DNA of 64,000 nt from Candidatus Promineifilum breve. GTDB taxonomy: Bacteria; Chloroflexota; Anaerolineae; Promineifilales; Promineifilaceae. The position numbers and the translations under genes were made by a program. A model generated the notes under the pieces. The model did no database searches. It worked only from the letters and a program-made list of their open reading frames with translations, and was not told the origin of the DNA. Location of the stretch: the NCBI RefSeq assembly GCF_900066015.1, contig NZ_LN890655.1:620001-684000 (forward strand), read 5' to 3'. Every line of letters starts with the position of its first letter. The stretch's first letter is position 1. This document shows positions 1 through 8,560 of this stretch, one piece after another.

Positions 1-514
1 CGGCATGGACGGCGGCGAAATCCTCGTAGCTGCGAAAGTAGCCGTTGAAGCGCGGGCTGTGGGCGAACAGGTGGCTCAGGCCGCTGAAGTGGCATAGCGC
101 GTTCCACGGCGTGGGGAAGCCACGATGGTTGTCGGGGTCGCGCCGGCCGTCGGGGTAGACCAGCCGCACCGTTAGCGCCCCCACCGCCGGGTTGGCCCGC
201 ATGTAGGCCAATGGCTCGACCAGCGCCCGCTCGCCCACGACCGTATCGGAGTTCAGGTAGAGCAGGTACTCCCCCCGCGCCACGGCCGAGCCGCGATTGT
301 TGGCTGCCGAATAGCCGCGATTCTCGTCGCAGGCCAGCAATACCGCCTGCGGATATTTTTCGGCCACCATCGCCACGCTGCCGTCGGCCGAGGCGTTATC
401 GACGACGATGACCTCCATGCCACCCGGCGGCGGCGCGGCGGCGTAGAGCGAGCGCAGGCAATCATCCAGCAATTGCCGCGTGTTATAAGAGACCACGATG
501 ACGGACAGATCCAT
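1..514 (-). CDS. Glycosyltransferase family 2, C-terminus cut by window edge
   Basis: Reading the minus strand from the ATG at 514 gives an open frame that runs off the window start (171 codons visible). The N-terminus MDLSVIVVSYNTRQLL is the classic GT-A fold opening of family-2 glycosyltransferases. It is followed by VIVVDNASADGS (nucleotide-binding Asp region) and YLNSDTVV, the DXD-equivalent metal/sugar-nucleotide site. This family moves a sugar from a nucleotide sugar to a lipid, glycan or protein acceptor at the inner face of the membrane; rhamnosyltransferase-like members have this N-terminus. The acceptor cannot be read from the fragment. It is divergent from surE across a 154-base gap. 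Confidence 0.85.
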   Translation of the reverse strand, partial: MDLSVIVVSYNTRQLLDDCLRSLYAAAPPPGGMEVIVVDNASADGSVAMVAEKYPQAVLLACDENRGYSAANNRGSAVARGEYLLYLNSDTVVGERALVEPLAYMRANPAVGALTVRLVYPDGRRDPDNHRGFPTPWNALCHFSGLSHLFAHSPRFNGYFRSYEDFAAVHA

Positions 515-668
515 AGCGCCCGATTTTACCCCTTTTCGGCCAGGCAACCCGGCGTTAACACAACCTTAGCCCGCCCTTAACCCGCCGTTGACCCCAAAAG
601 CCGCCGCGCCTGTTACAGTGTGAGTCAAAAGAGATGACCAAAATCCCAACCACACGAGAACAAAAACC

Positions 669-1499
669 ATGCATATTCTAGTGACGAATGATGACGGTGT
701 GACCGCGCCGGGCTTATTGGCGCTGGCCCAGGGAATGGCGCGCTTCGGCGAAGTCAGTGTGCTGGCCCCCGACCACGACTGGTCCGGCGGCGGCCACGTC
801 AAGACGTTGCGGCGGCCGTTGCGCGTGCGCCGTGTGCGCCTGGCCGACGGCTCGCCCGCCCTGACCAGCGACGGCGCGCCGTCCGATTGCGTCGCCCTGG
901 GGCTGATGGGGCTGCTACCCAACAAAGTCGACCTGGTCGTCTCCGGCATCAATCCCGCGGCCAACCTGGGCCACGACGTGACCTACTCCGGCACGGTCAC
1001 GGCCGTCATGGAAGGCATCATCTGGGGCGTGCCCGGCGTCGCCGTCTCCCTCGACGGCGGCGACACCGACAGCAGCGAACTGGATTACACCCAGGCCGTG
1101 GCCGTGGCCGCCCGCGTCGTCGAGGCGGTCATCGAGCATGGCTTGCCCAAGGGGGTTTTCCTCAACGTCAACGTGCCCAATGAGCCGCTCTACGACCTCC
1201 GTGGCATTCTGGTGACCCGGCAGGGGTTGCGCGTCTATCGCGACCGGCTGGATCGGCGCACCGACCCGCGCGGCCGCGATTACTACTGGATCGGCGGCGA
1301 CCGGCCGACCGGCGTGCCCAAGGAAGGCACCGACGTCGGCGCGCTGGCCGAGGGCTACGCCTCGGTCACGCCGCTCACGCTCGATCTGACCGCCTATGAC
1401 GCCCTAACCGCCATGAACGAGTGGGCGTGGCAGCAGTCGAGCTTCAGCGCCAACGGCCAGACCGTCGCCGCGGCCGAAATGACGCTTGCCGCCCCCTAA
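669..1499 (+). CDS. surE: 5'-nucleotidase SurE
   Basis: This 276-residue protein is a stationary-phase survival phosphatase that removes phosphate from nucleoside 5'- and 3'-monophosphates in the cytoplasm. The metal site NDDG is at residues 7-10 (Asp8, Asp9). Ser39 lies in DWSGGGH, and the signature SGINPAANLGHDVTYSGTV spans about 92-110 and includes Asn95. These are the four metal ligands expected in SurE. The length is normal for the family (250-270 residues). The start at MHILVTNDDG is fixed by the fold, although the upstream Shine-Dalgarno is weak (GAGAAC). The TAA stop overlaps by a few bases the stop of the convergent membrane-protein gene. Confidence 0.95.
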   Translation: MHILVTNDDGVTAPGLLALAQGMARFGEVSVLAPDHDWSGGGHVKTLRRPLRVRRVRLADGSPALTSDGAPSDCVALGLMGLLPNKVDLVVSGINPAANLGHDVTYSGTVTAVMEGIIWGVPGVAVSLDGGDTDSSELDYTQAVAVAARVVEAVIEHGLPKGVFLNVNVPNEPLYDLRGILVTRQGLRVYRDRLDRRTDPRGRDYYWIGGDRPTGVPKEGTDVGALAEGYASVTPLTLDLTAYDALTAMNEWAWQQSSFSANGQTVAAAEMTLAAP

Positions 1500-1981
1500 T
1501 AGCTCGGCGGCGACGGGTTGCCCACGAACCAGGTGATGTAGACAAACAGACCGATCAACGAGGCCAGCATGTAGAGCGCGTAGGACACGCGCATGAAGGC
1601 CTTGTAGTTGTTGAAGCGCAATGGCCTGGGCATCAGCCCGTTGGCCCGCAGCGTGACGAACAGGCCAAGAATCAGCGCCGCCGCGCCGACCGCGGCGTGG
1701 ATGCGCGTAACGGCGATGGCCGACAGGGGCAGCCCGGCCGGGTTCGTCGGCGGGGCCACGAAGTCACGATAGGGCAGGAGCATCAGCCACAACACCAGGA
1801 TGGCGTTGATCGTCGCCGCGCTGGTCTGGAAGACGCGGTGCGCCCCATATTGGCCGCGCACGGCCAGCACGACGCCGATGGTCAACAGCAGGGCCACCAG
1901 CGCGCTCGCCAGCAGCGTCACGTCGGCCGCCCAATTGGCGCTCGTGCCCAGAAAGCCGGGTTGGTGCATTAATTCGGTCAC
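1496..1981 (-). CDS. Small four-helix membrane protein, DUF420-like
   Basis: The protein has about 161 residues and four hydrophobic segments, with histidines next to membrane spans (GAHRVFQTSAA and TRIHAAVGAAALI) and a C-terminal MRVSYALYMLASLIGLFVYITW. This pattern resembles the DUF420/CtaM-like predicted membrane proteins that work near cytochrome oxidase. The assignment is tentative because no diagnostic motif is absolute. I chose the GTG at 1981 as start because AGGAGG lies six bases upstream. The open frame continues further upstream, but that part only translates the heptamer repeat and is not protein-like. It converges on surE with overlapping stop codons. Confidence 0.6.
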   Translation of the reverse strand: MTELMHQPGFLGTSANWAADVTLLASALVALLLTIGVVLAVRGQYGAHRVFQTSAATINAILVLWLMLLPYRDFVAPPTNPAGLPLSAIAVTRIHAAVGAAALILGLFVTLRANGLMPRPLRFNNYKAFMRVSYALYMLASLIGLFVYITWFVGNPSPPSY

Positions 1982-1998
1982 GTTAAGCCTCCTCTGAA

Positions 1999-2015
1999 GA
2001 ATCCACAGATTACAC
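1999..2015. repeat. Fragment of the CACAGATT hairpin repeat family
   Basis: The 17 bases GAATCCACAGATTACAC are identical to part of the arm of the perfect hairpin at 22537-22609. The second arm is absent here, although TTCACAGAT occurs shortly downstream (about 2038). It looks like a decayed copy lying just upstream of the membrane-protein gene that starts at 1981. Confidence 0.55.
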
Positions 2016-2080
2016 CCGGCTGTCCTCAGCCGCGACTTCACAGATGGCTTAACCCCCACACTACATCCTAGCCATTGCGC

Positions 2081-2157
2081 ACCCGCCACCCGCCACCCGC
2101 CACCCGCCACCCGCCACCCGCCACCCGCCACTCGCCACTCGCCACCCGCTACCCGCT
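2081..2157. repeat. Tandem heptamer array, 11 units of ACCCGCC type
   Basis: Seven perfect copies of ACCCGCC are followed by two of ACTCGCC and two of ACCCGCT, all in 7-base register without interruption. The array fills the gap between the 3' end of the ABC-transporter ATPase gene and the 5' side of the membrane-protein gene. Because the period is 7, not a multiple of 3, it is open in some frames by chance but has no coding character. Confidence 0.9.
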
Positions 2158-2162
2158 ACCCC

Positions 2163-2930
2163 CTAATGACTAATAATCTTGCTCAAAAACAACTTCGTCC
2201 GTTCATGCTTGGGATCGTTGAACAGCACGCGCGGCGCTTCCATTTCGACCACGCAGCCCTGATCCATGAACACCACGCGATCGGCCGCCGAGCGAGCGAA
2301 CCCCATCTCGTGCGTCACCACGACCATCGTCATGCCGCCCTTCGCCAGATCGAGCATCACGTCGAGCACTTCCTTGATCATCTCCGGGTCGAGGGCGCTG
2401 GTCGGCTCGTCGAAGAGCATGATCTTGGGGTTCATCGCCAGCGAGCGGGCAATCGCCACGCGCTGCTGCTGGCCGCCGGATAGCTGGCGCGGGTAGGCGT
2501 GGGCCTTCTCCGGGATGCCGACGCGCTCCAGTTGCTCCATCGCCACCCGCTCGGCCTCCTGCTTGTTGCGCTTGCGGATCAGCCGTTGGGCCAGGGTGAT
2601 GTTGTCCAGCACCGACAGGTGGCCGAACAGGTTGAACTGCTGGAAGACCATGCCCACCTCGGCCCGCACGGCGTTGATGTCGGTCTTCTTGCCTTCCAGA
2701 TGGACGCCATCGACGTAGATCGCGCCCTCGGTCGGCACTTCCAGGTGGTTGATACAGCGCAATACGGTGCTCTTGCCGGAGCCGCTCGGCCCGACGACGA
2801 CCACCACTTCGCCGCGTCGCACGTTCAGACTGAAACCGTTTACGGCCTGCACGCTGCCGAAAGTCTTAGACAGATTATCAATGACGATGATATCGTCTCC
2901 CAGGACGTGGCCGACAGGGCTATTTTGCAT
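2163..2930 (-). CDS. Polar amino-acid ABC transporter ATP-binding protein (GlnQ/HisP type)
   Basis: This cytoplasmic ATPase powers the permease encoded just upstream. Walker [10 protein letters not shown] is at residues 47-55 from the chosen start. The signature [15 protein letters not shown], Walker [13 protein letters not shown] and H-loop [10 protein letters not shown] follow in order. Full-length members are about 240-260 residues, matching 255 here. The ATG at 2930 has GGAGG ten bases upstream. An earlier ATG at 2951 gives seven more residues but has no ribosome site. The gene overlaps the permease stop by 11 bases, so the two are translationally coupled. The exact amino-acid substrate cannot be told from sequence. 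Confidence 0.93.
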   Translation of the reverse strand: MQNSPVGHVLGDDIIVIDNLSKTFGSVQAVNGFSLNVRRGEVVVVVGPSGSGKSTVLRCINHLEVPTEGAIYVDGVHLEGKKTDINAVRAEVGMVFQQFNLFGHLSVLDNITLAQRLIRKRNKQEAERVAMEQLERVGIPEKAHAYPRQLSGGQQQRVAIARSLAMNPKIMLFDEPTSALDPEMIKEVLDVMLDLAKGGMTMVVVTHEMGFARSAADRVVFMDQGCVVEMEAPRVLFNDPKHERTKLFLSKIISH

Positions 2931-3780
2931 TGCGGCGTAACCTCCGCTCATACCAACGCAAGAGCAAACTCAGGGCGATGGTCATGGTCAGGTAAAGGAA
3001 TGTCAGCACCAGGTACGTCTCGCGGAAGCGAAATGTACTGCCGGAATGAAGACGGGCCATCTGGGTGATGTCGCGCACGGCCAGGACGGAGATCAGGGAC
3101 GAGTCCTTGAGCATGGCGATAAAGTCATTGCCCAAAGCGGGTAGCACGTTGCGGACGGCCTGGGGTAAGACCACATAGCGCATCGCTTGCCGGCCGTTTA
3201 GCCCCAACGAGCGGGCGGCCTCGGTCTGGCCGTGCGGCACCGATTCGATGCCCGCGCGAAATATTTCGGCCAGAAATGCGCCGTAGATAATCGCCAGAGC
3301 GATGATGCCGCGCGTACTGGGAGTGATGCTCTGATTGGGGATGCCCAACCGATTCGACACTTCCGGCACAATGACGAGAGCCACGGTGAAGATGAGTACG
3401 AGCGTCGGCACACCGCGAATGAATTCAATGTAGGTGATGGCAACGTTGCGAATGACAACGTTCGTGTTGACACGGCCCAACCCGGCCAACAAGCCGATGA
3501 CCAGGGCGATGGCGAAGGCGACCAACGTCGTGTAGATGGTGACGGTGATCCCGGTGCCGATTAGCCCCGCCAACCCGCCCTGTTGCCAGCCTTCCAGGCC
3601 GCCGAAGTGGCCGCGGATGAAATGGAAGGCACGGTTGTACTCTTCGTTGGTGGCGATTAGCAGCAGCATCAAGGCCAGAAAGCCAATGATCGTCGCCAGC
3701 CACCAGGGAAAGCCCTGCAGATCGAGACGCCGACCGGGTTGTTTGACGTTCACTGTGTTATGGAATTGGTCTCCTGTCAT
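2920..3780 (-). CDS. Polar amino-acid ABC transporter permease (HisM/GlnP family)
   Basis: This is the membrane subunit of the amino-acid importer. It has several hydrophobic spans and the cytoplasmic EAA loop ([20 protein letters not shown]) that contacts the ATPase. The stretch [15 protein letters not shown] is typical of His/Glu/Gln/Arg permeases. I chose the ATG at 3780, with AAGGA about 11 bases upstream, giving 286 residues; an in-frame ATG at 3792 is also possible. Only one permease gene is present, so the transporter is presumably a homodimer in the membrane. It follows the receptor gene after a terminator-like hairpin and precedes the ATPase. Confidence 0.92.
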   Translation of the reverse strand: MTGDQFHNTVNVKQPGRRLDLQGFPWWLATIIGFLALMLLLIATNEEYNRAFHFIRGHFGGLEGWQQGGLAGLIGTGITVTIYTTLVAFAIALVIGLLAGLGRVNTNVVIRNVAITYIEFIRGVPTLVLIFTVALVIVPEVSNRLGIPNQSITPSTRGIIALAIIYGAFLAEIFRAGIESVPHGQTEAARSLGLNGRQAMRYVVLPQAVRNVLPALGNDFIAMLKDSSLISVLAVRDITQMARLHSGSTFRFRETYLVLTFLYLTMTIALSLLLRWYERRLRRNAK

Positions 3781-3864
3781 TCGTTCTGCCATCCTTATTA
3801 TTAAGGCACCATGTGGTGGCCGGTTCTTAACGTCACAAATAATACCGTGCCTGCGCCAAATGAA

Positions 3865-3895
3865 AAGACGCCGGTACACGAATGCCCGGCGTCTT
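3865..3895 (-). terminator. Rho-independent terminator after the receptor gene
   Basis: A 10-bp stem (AAGACGCCGG with CCGGCGTCTT) with an 11-base loop is followed on the minus strand by TTTTCATTT. It lies between the receptor gene and the permease gene. Such partial terminators are common after binding-protein genes and would keep receptor mRNA more abundant than permease/ATPase mRNA. Confidence 0.8.
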
Positions 3896-3940
3896 ATCGT
3901 TCCATCGTTAATTGGCTATAAGCCTGAGAGATTCGCGGGG

Positions 3941-4798
3941 CTACTCCAGGTCTTCATACGTAAGGGTGAAGGCGTCGGTGAAGTACTTTTCGGCCAATCG
4001 GGCCAGCGTCCCATTTTCCCGCAGCGCGGCCATGGCGGCGTTGAATGGCGCCACCAGGTCGCTGCCCTTCGGGAAGACAAAGCCCAGTTGGTCACTGGAC
4101 AACGAATCGCCCACCAGCTTCAACGCTTCGGCGTTGGCGCCCTGGTAGCCCAGGCCGGCCGTCTCATCGATGATCACGGCGTCGACGTCGCCGGCCAGCA
4201 GCGACTGAACGGCAAAGGAGAAGGAATCAAACGCCTGAATGCGCTCGGCCGGCACCAACTCGGAAATCGTCTCGAAGTTGGTTGTGCCGGTCTGCGTGCC
4301 GACGGTCAAATCCGAGTTGTCAACAAAAGAATCCACGGAATCGAAGCGATCCTCGTCAATGCGCGCCAACAGGCGCTGCTCGATATTGATGAAGCCATCG
4401 GAAAAATCGACGAGTTCCCGCCGCTCCTCGGTAATGGTGATGCCGTCGGCGGCCATGTCAAACTGCCCGTCGGCCACCGCCTGAATCATGCCTTCCCAAG
4501 CTGACTCGACGAAAACGGGCGTGCAATTGAGCAATTCGCAGATCGCGCCAATAGCCTCGTAATCCCAGCCGGCCGGTTCGCCGGTGGCCGGGTCGATATA
4601 GTTGAACGGCAGATAGGCGTTCTCCAGCGTAACGGTGATCTCCCGGCCGCCCAGATCGGGCAGTTCGCTCGTGGCGCCGGTCTCGGCCGCCGTCTCGGCT
4701 TCCGGTTCGGCCGCCGGTTCGGTGGCCCCACCGCCGCAGGCGACCATCGCCAGCGTCATCAACAGCACAAACAACAAGGCAAATCGCTTACTCCACAT
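3941..4798 (-). CDS. Amino-acid ABC transporter substrate-binding lipoprotein
   Basis: The extracytoplasmic receptor has 285 residues. The N-terminus is a lipoprotein signal (MWSKRFALLFVLLMTLAMVAC) with the lipidated Cys at about residue 21, then a Glu/Ala/Thr-rich linker to about residue 45. The rest is an SBP_bac_3 fold: NAYLPFNYIDPATGEPAGWDY at the start, GMIQAVADGQFDMAADGITIT in the middle (ligand-binding segment) and DAVIIDETAG near the hinge. The ribosome site GGAAGGAG is eight bases before the ATG. As first gene of the receptor-permease-ATPase operon it sets substrate specificity, likely a polar amino acid, not resolvable further. Confidence 0.93.
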   Translation of the reverse strand: MWSKRFALLFVLLMTLAMVACGGGATEPAAEPEAETAAETGATSELPDLGGREITVTLENAYLPFNYIDPATGEPAGWDYEAIGAICELLNCTPVFVESAWEGMIQAVADGQFDMAADGITITEERRELVDFSDGFINIEQRLLARIDEDRFDSVDSFVDNSDLTVGTQTGTTNFETISELVPAERIQAFDSFSFAVQSLLAGDVDAVIIDETAGLGYQGANAEALKLVGDSLSSDQLGFVFPKGSDLVAPFNAAMAALRENGTLARLAEKYFTDAFTLTYEDLE

Positions 4799-4966
4799 GT
4801 TCTTCTCTCCTTCCTAATAATCCACGGTTATTCAAATCGACGACCCGCCGCAGTGTGGTCGGCTTACCCCGCGCGGCGGCCAGGCGAATTTTTAGCACCA
4901 TTCGCGGCGATGCGCAATGAGCCAAAAGGCACAGCGTCGTGATATTCGCTATTGGGTCTCAGGCCA

Positions 4967-5623
4967 TCACAGGCGCACCGGCTGTTGATTCACCCGGCTA
5001 TGGGCGGCGTCGATGATGCTCAGCAACCGCTCGACGGCCACGTCCGGCTGCCCCTCCGGGTTCACCACGCAATAATCGAATTCCTCCAGCCGTTTCATTT
5101 CCTGCCGGGCGGTGGCCGTTCTGAGGGCGATGCCCTCGCTTGTATCCTGCTTGCGTTGCTGCAAGCGGTTCACCAGCCCTTCCTCGGTGCGGGTGGTCAG
5201 GAAAACGGAGATGGCATTGGGGATGATGCGGCGCACCGTGGCCGCGCCCTGCACGTCAACGCGCAGGATCACGTCCCGGCCGCTGCTCAGCGCGTCGCGG
5301 ATCTGCTGCTTGGGGATGCCCTTGTAATCGTTATAGACGATGGCATATTCCAGCAATTCGTCGTCCTCGATCATGCGGGCGAATTCGTTGAAACTGACGA
5401 AGAAGTAGTTGATGCCGTGCACCTCGTCGTCGCGCGGCGGGCGCGTGGTGGCGGTCACAACGAAGTAGAAGCTATCCGGCCGCCGCTCGATCAGCAGACG
5501 GGCCACGGTATCCTTGCCCACCCCGGACGGCCCGGAGAGGATGAGCAAGAGAGGATAGTCGTCGCACTCGTAGGCGCTATCCATTACCTGATCGGGATTA
5601 GGGGCCAAAGTATCGATCATCAT
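4967..5623 (-). CDS. gmk: Guanylate kinase
   Basis: It transfers phosphate from ATP to GMP (or dGMP) to make GDP, an essential nucleotide step. The P-loop GPSGVGKDT is at residues 31-39 of the chosen start. TATTRPPRDDEVHGINYFFVS is the GMP-binding region with the Arg and Tyr residues expected, and LRVDVQGAATVRR is the conserved core motif. The ATG at 5623 is followed by a second ATG at 5620; another at about 5584 (MDSAYE) would place the P-loop closer to the N-terminus as in most family members. The start is therefore uncertain while the function is not. Confidence 0.93.
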   Translation of the reverse strand: MMIDTLAPNPDQVMDSAYECDDYPLLLILSGPSGVGKDTVARLLIERRPDSFYFVVTATTRPPRDDEVHGINYFFVSFNEFARMIEDDELLEYAIVYNDYKGIPKQQIRDALSSGRDVILRVDVQGAATVRRIIPNAISVFLTTRTEEGLVNRLQQRKQDTSEGIALRTATARQEMKRLEEFDYCVVNPEGQPDVAVERLLSIIDAAHSRVNQQPVRL

Positions 5624-5730
5624 ATGGTATTTGGTTCCACCGGCCGGGCTTGCCACGGGGCAAGTCCGCTCCGTATAATGGGGCCATTGTAGCAAATTTT
5701 GCCGAATCGGCGGAATTTTATGAGGATATG

Positions 5731-6114
5731 ATGCCGCATTACGATTATCGCTGCCAAAACTGCGGCCGTCGCACGCGCCTCTTTATGACCTTTGCCGAGT
5801 ACGACCGCGCCGTGCCGGTCTGTGCCCACTGCGGCAGCGCCAGCTTGCAACGGCGCGTCGGCCGCGTCGCCGTCGCCCGCTCCGAAGATTCGCGCCTCGA
5901 CACGCTGATGGCTGATGACGCGCTGGCCGGGCTGGAAGACGACCCCCGCGCCATGGGCCAACTCATGCGCCGGATGAGCCAGGAGATGGGCGAGGACCTG
6001 GACGGCGAACTGGATGAAGTAGCCGGCCGGCTGGAGAAAGGGGAGTCGCCGGAATCGATTGAGGCATCGATGCCGGCGCTGGGCGAAGCGGCAGGGCTGG
6101 ACGACAGCTTCTAG
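5731..6114 (+). CDS. FmdB-family zinc ribbon protein
   Basis: A 127-residue protein starts with MPHYDYRCQNCG and has paired cysteines at 8/11 and 31/34, the four-Cys zinc ribbon of the FmdB/CxxC regulatory family. This domain usually covers the first 40 residues. The remainder is an acidic, helix-rich tail (MRRMSQEMGEDLDGELDEV) seen in many homologues. The role is uncertain; such proteins are often called regulatory but lack experimental proof. The ATG at 5731 is preceded by GAGG at normal spacing; the frame extends upstream into the gmk promoter area without protein character. It is divergent from gmk and convergent with tmk. Confidence 0.85.
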   Translation: MPHYDYRCQNCGRRTRLFMTFAEYDRAVPVCAHCGSASLQRRVGRVAVARSEDSRLDTLMADDALAGLEDDPRAMGQLMRRMSQEMGEDLDGELDEVAGRLEKGESPESIEASMPALGEAAGLDDSF

Positions 6115-6140
6115 TGGCTATCGGCCGGAATGAGGCCCGG

Positions 6141-6758
6141 CTAGGCGATAAGCCGTTCCGCGACCACACGCCACACGTCGGCGGCCACGGCCGCCACGGG
6201 GCGATCGGCGTCGAGGCTGATCCACCGCACCGGCTCGGCCGCCGCCAGCGCGTGATACCCGGCGCGCACCCGCTGATGAAAACCCACCGCCTCCAGATCG
6301 AGCCGGTTCATCTCCTCCCCTCGCTCGGCGCGGCGGGCCAGCCCGCGCTCCACGTCCAGGTCGAGCAGCAGGGTCAGGTCAGGGGTCAGGCCGCCGGTGG
6401 CAATGGCCGTGAGGGCGGCCAGCATCGCCCGATCCAGGCCGCGGCCATAGCCCTGATAGGCCATCGAGCTATCGGCAAAACGGTCGCACAGCACCACCTG
6501 GCCCGCAGCCAGCGCCGGGCGAATCACCTCGGCCACGTGCTGGGCGCGCGAGGCCGAATAGAGCAGCAATTCGGCCGTGGGCGACATGGCCGTGTTGGCC
6601 GTGTCGTGCAACACGTCGCGAATCTGGTCGCCGATGGCCGTGCCGCCCGGCTCGCGGGTCATCACCACGCCATACCCCTGTCGGCGCAGGCGCTCGGCCA
6701 GCATCTGGATTTGAGTCGATTTGCCGCCGCCCTCCGGCCCTTCAAAGGTAATGAACAT
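6141..6758 (-). CDS. tmk: Thymidylate kinase
   Basis: It phosphorylates dTMP to dTDP with ATP, the committed step to dTTP. The P-loop GPEGGGKST is at residues 7-15. REPGG is at 35-39 (dTMP and phosphate contacts), and VVLCDRFADSSMAYQG holds the DR(Y/F) motif. At 205 residues it has the usual length. The gene lies 52 bases downstream of the R3H-AAA ATPase gene on the same strand and is probably cotranscribed with it. It converges on the FmdB-like gene. Confidence 0.95.
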   Translation of the reverse strand: MFITFEGPEGGGKSTQIQMLAERLRRQGYGVVMTREPGGTAIGDQIRDVLHDTANTAMSPTAELLLYSASRAQHVAEVIRPALAAGQVVLCDRFADSSMAYQGYGRGLDRAMLAALTAIATGGLTPDLTLLLDLDVERGLARRAERGEEMNRLDLEAVGFHQRVRAGYHALAAAEPVRWISLDADRPVAAVAADVWRVVAERLIA

Positions 6759-6810
6759 ACCGTTTCGCCCGGCTCACGAACCGTTGCCCGTGAGCGCTAT
6801 TCCCCACTGG

Positions 6811-8550
6811 TTAGTCGTTGCGCGCCGTGTTGAAGACGCGCACGTGGCGGAACGGTTCGCGGCCGTAACTATGGGACACCAGGTTGGCCTGGCGCACCAT
6901 CTCATGCTGGTAGCGCCGGATGGCCGCGCCGACCGGCCGCAAGTCCATGCTCGGCTGCCCCGAGCGCACCTGGGCGATGGCCTGCTCCGTCTCGGCGATG
7001 GCTGTCTCAAAAGGGTCGGCGGTAGAGGCCACCTCCAGCCCCAACGCCTCCACCAGAAAGCGCTCCATCTGACTGACCGTATTGGCCCGCAACACGTAGA
7101 CCGAGACATTATGCTGCTCGGCGTCGTTGATGAGGCGGCGGCGCTTGCGATAGTAGCTCTTCAGCGTCACCAGCACGTCGGCCTCCTCCAGGGTCTCGGC
7201 GATTGTCAGCTTGACCCCCAGATGCTTGGCCGCCTGATACAACCGATTGCGGGCCACCCCATAAGCAAAGACGCGCACGCGCCGGCCACCATTGCCGCCA
7301 TCCGCGCCGTTGCCGCCGCTATCGCCGGCCGGTGTCGGCCGTCCGGGGTTACGGCTCTCGGCCGCATCCGGGCCGCTGCTCCTCGGCTCCCGCGCCGGCG
7401 GAAAAATCGCCGGCAGACGGCCGCTGTCTTCCGGCCTGGGCATGGCCGTCTCGCCCAGCGAACGCATCTCGCGCCCGCCGCGCCCCTGCCCTTGCCGGGC
7501 GGCGCCGAGCGGATTGCGCCGCCCGGTCACGGCCGCCGACGTCACCACCAGCGATTGGCGCTCGCTATGGATCTGACCGGCGTCATCGGTGTGGCGCAAT
7601 TCCACCTGCACCGGTTCACCGCGCAGCATGGCATCGACCGAGGTCGTCACGTCGTTGTGGACGAGCAGCCGCCGCCGATCCTGCAATTCGATCAGCACGT
7701 CGAAGGTCGGCGGGGCGCGGCGCTCCAGCACCGTCTTTTGCGTGCCGCGTCGGCGCGCTTCCTCGTCGGAGAGGGTCACGCTCTCGATGCCGCCCACCAG
7801 GTCCGACAGCGTCGGGTTCAGCAGCAGATTCTCCAGCGTGTTGCCGTGGGCTGTGCCGATGAGCTGGACGCCGCGCTCGTTGATCGTCCGCGCCGCCTCG
7901 GCCTCGCGCTCGCGGCCGATCTCGTCGATGACGATGACTTCCGGGTTGTGGTTCTCCACGGCCTCGATCATCGTCTCGTGCTGGTGGGCCGGGCGCGGCA
8001 CCTGCATCCGCCGGGCGCGGCCGACGGCCGGGTGGGGGATGTCGCCATCGCCGCCGATCTCGTTGGAGGTATCGACGATGATCACCCGCTTCGTCTCGGC
8101 CAGGATGCGGGCCATCTCGCGCAGCATGGTCGTCTTGCCCACGCCAGGCCGGCCAAGGATCAGGATGCTATGCCCCTGATTGATGATGTCTTCGATGATG
8201 GTGATCGTGCCATAGACGGCGCGGCCGATGCGCAACGTCAGGCCAACGACCTGCTCGCGCCGGTTGCGAATGCCGGAGATGCGGTGCAGCGTGCGGGCGA
8301 TGCCGGCGCGGTTGTCGTCGTCGAAATCGCCGATGCCGGCCACGACCCGCTCGATCTCCTCATGGGTCACCTCGCTCTCGCGCAAGACCCGCTCGCCGTC
8401 CACGTAACGGGCCGTGGGCACGCGGCCGAGGTCCATGACGATCTCCAGCAGCTCATCCTCGTGCCCGTTGGCCTCGACGTTACTGCGTATGCTGTCCGGC
8501 AATACCGCTAATAAATTGCGTAAATCTTCGTGGGATTGTATTGAATCCAT
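6811..8550 (-). CDS. AAA ATPase with R3H nucleic-acid-binding domain (Ycf45/SpoIIIAA-like)
   Basis: The 579-residue protein has three parts. Residues 1-110 are a helical N-domain. Residues 115-330 are a RecA/AAA ATPase with Walker A GRPGVGKTT (133-141), Walker B VIVIDEIGRE and a typical DTSNEIGGDGD segment. After a low-complexity linker (about 340-420), the last 150 residues include an R3H domain (LRPVGAAIRRYQHEMVRQ ... SYGREPFRHVRVF) that binds single-stranded nucleic acid. This architecture matches the SpoIIIAA-related R3H ATPases conserved in cyanobacteria, plastids and Gram-positives, whose substrate is unknown. It lies 10 bases downstream of the acetyltransferase-like gene. Confidence 0.88.
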   Translation of the reverse strand: MDSIQSHEDLRNLLAVLPDSIRSNVEANGHEDELLEIVMDLGRVPTARYVDGERVLRESEVTHEEIERVVAGIGDFDDDNRAGIARTLHRISGIRNRREQVVGLTLRIGRAVYGTITIIEDIINQGHSILILGRPGVGKTTMLREMARILAETKRVIIVDTSNEIGGDGDIPHPAVGRARRMQVPRPAHQHETMIEAVENHNPEVIVIDEIGREREAEAARTINERGVQLIGTAHGNTLENLLLNPTLSDLVGGIESVTLSDEEARRRGTQKTVLERRAPPTFDVLIELQDRRRLLVHNDVTTSVDAMLRGEPVQVELRHTDDAGQIHSERQSLVVTSAAVTGRRNPLGAARQGQGRGGREMRSLGETAMPRPEDSGRLPAIFPPAREPRSSGPDAAESRNPGRPTPAGDSGGNGADGGNGGRRVRVFAYGVARNRLYQAAKHLGVKLTIAETLEEADVLVTLKSYYRKRRRLINDAEQHNVSVYVLRANTVSQMERFLVEALGLEVASTADPFETAIAETEQAIAQVRSGQPSMDLRPVGAAIRRYQHEMVRQANLVSHSYGREPFRHVRVFNTARND

Positions 8551-8560
8551 TTCTGCCTAT

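Noticed and set aside
1982-2131. N-terminal extension of the DUF420-like protein, starting with repeated GGWRVAGGGW
   Set aside because: It is only the translated heptamer repeat; AGGAGG supports the internal GTG start at 1981.
2081-2157. Heptamer arrays as possible CRISPR
   Set aside because: Units are 7 bases with no spacers; no cas genes are in the window.
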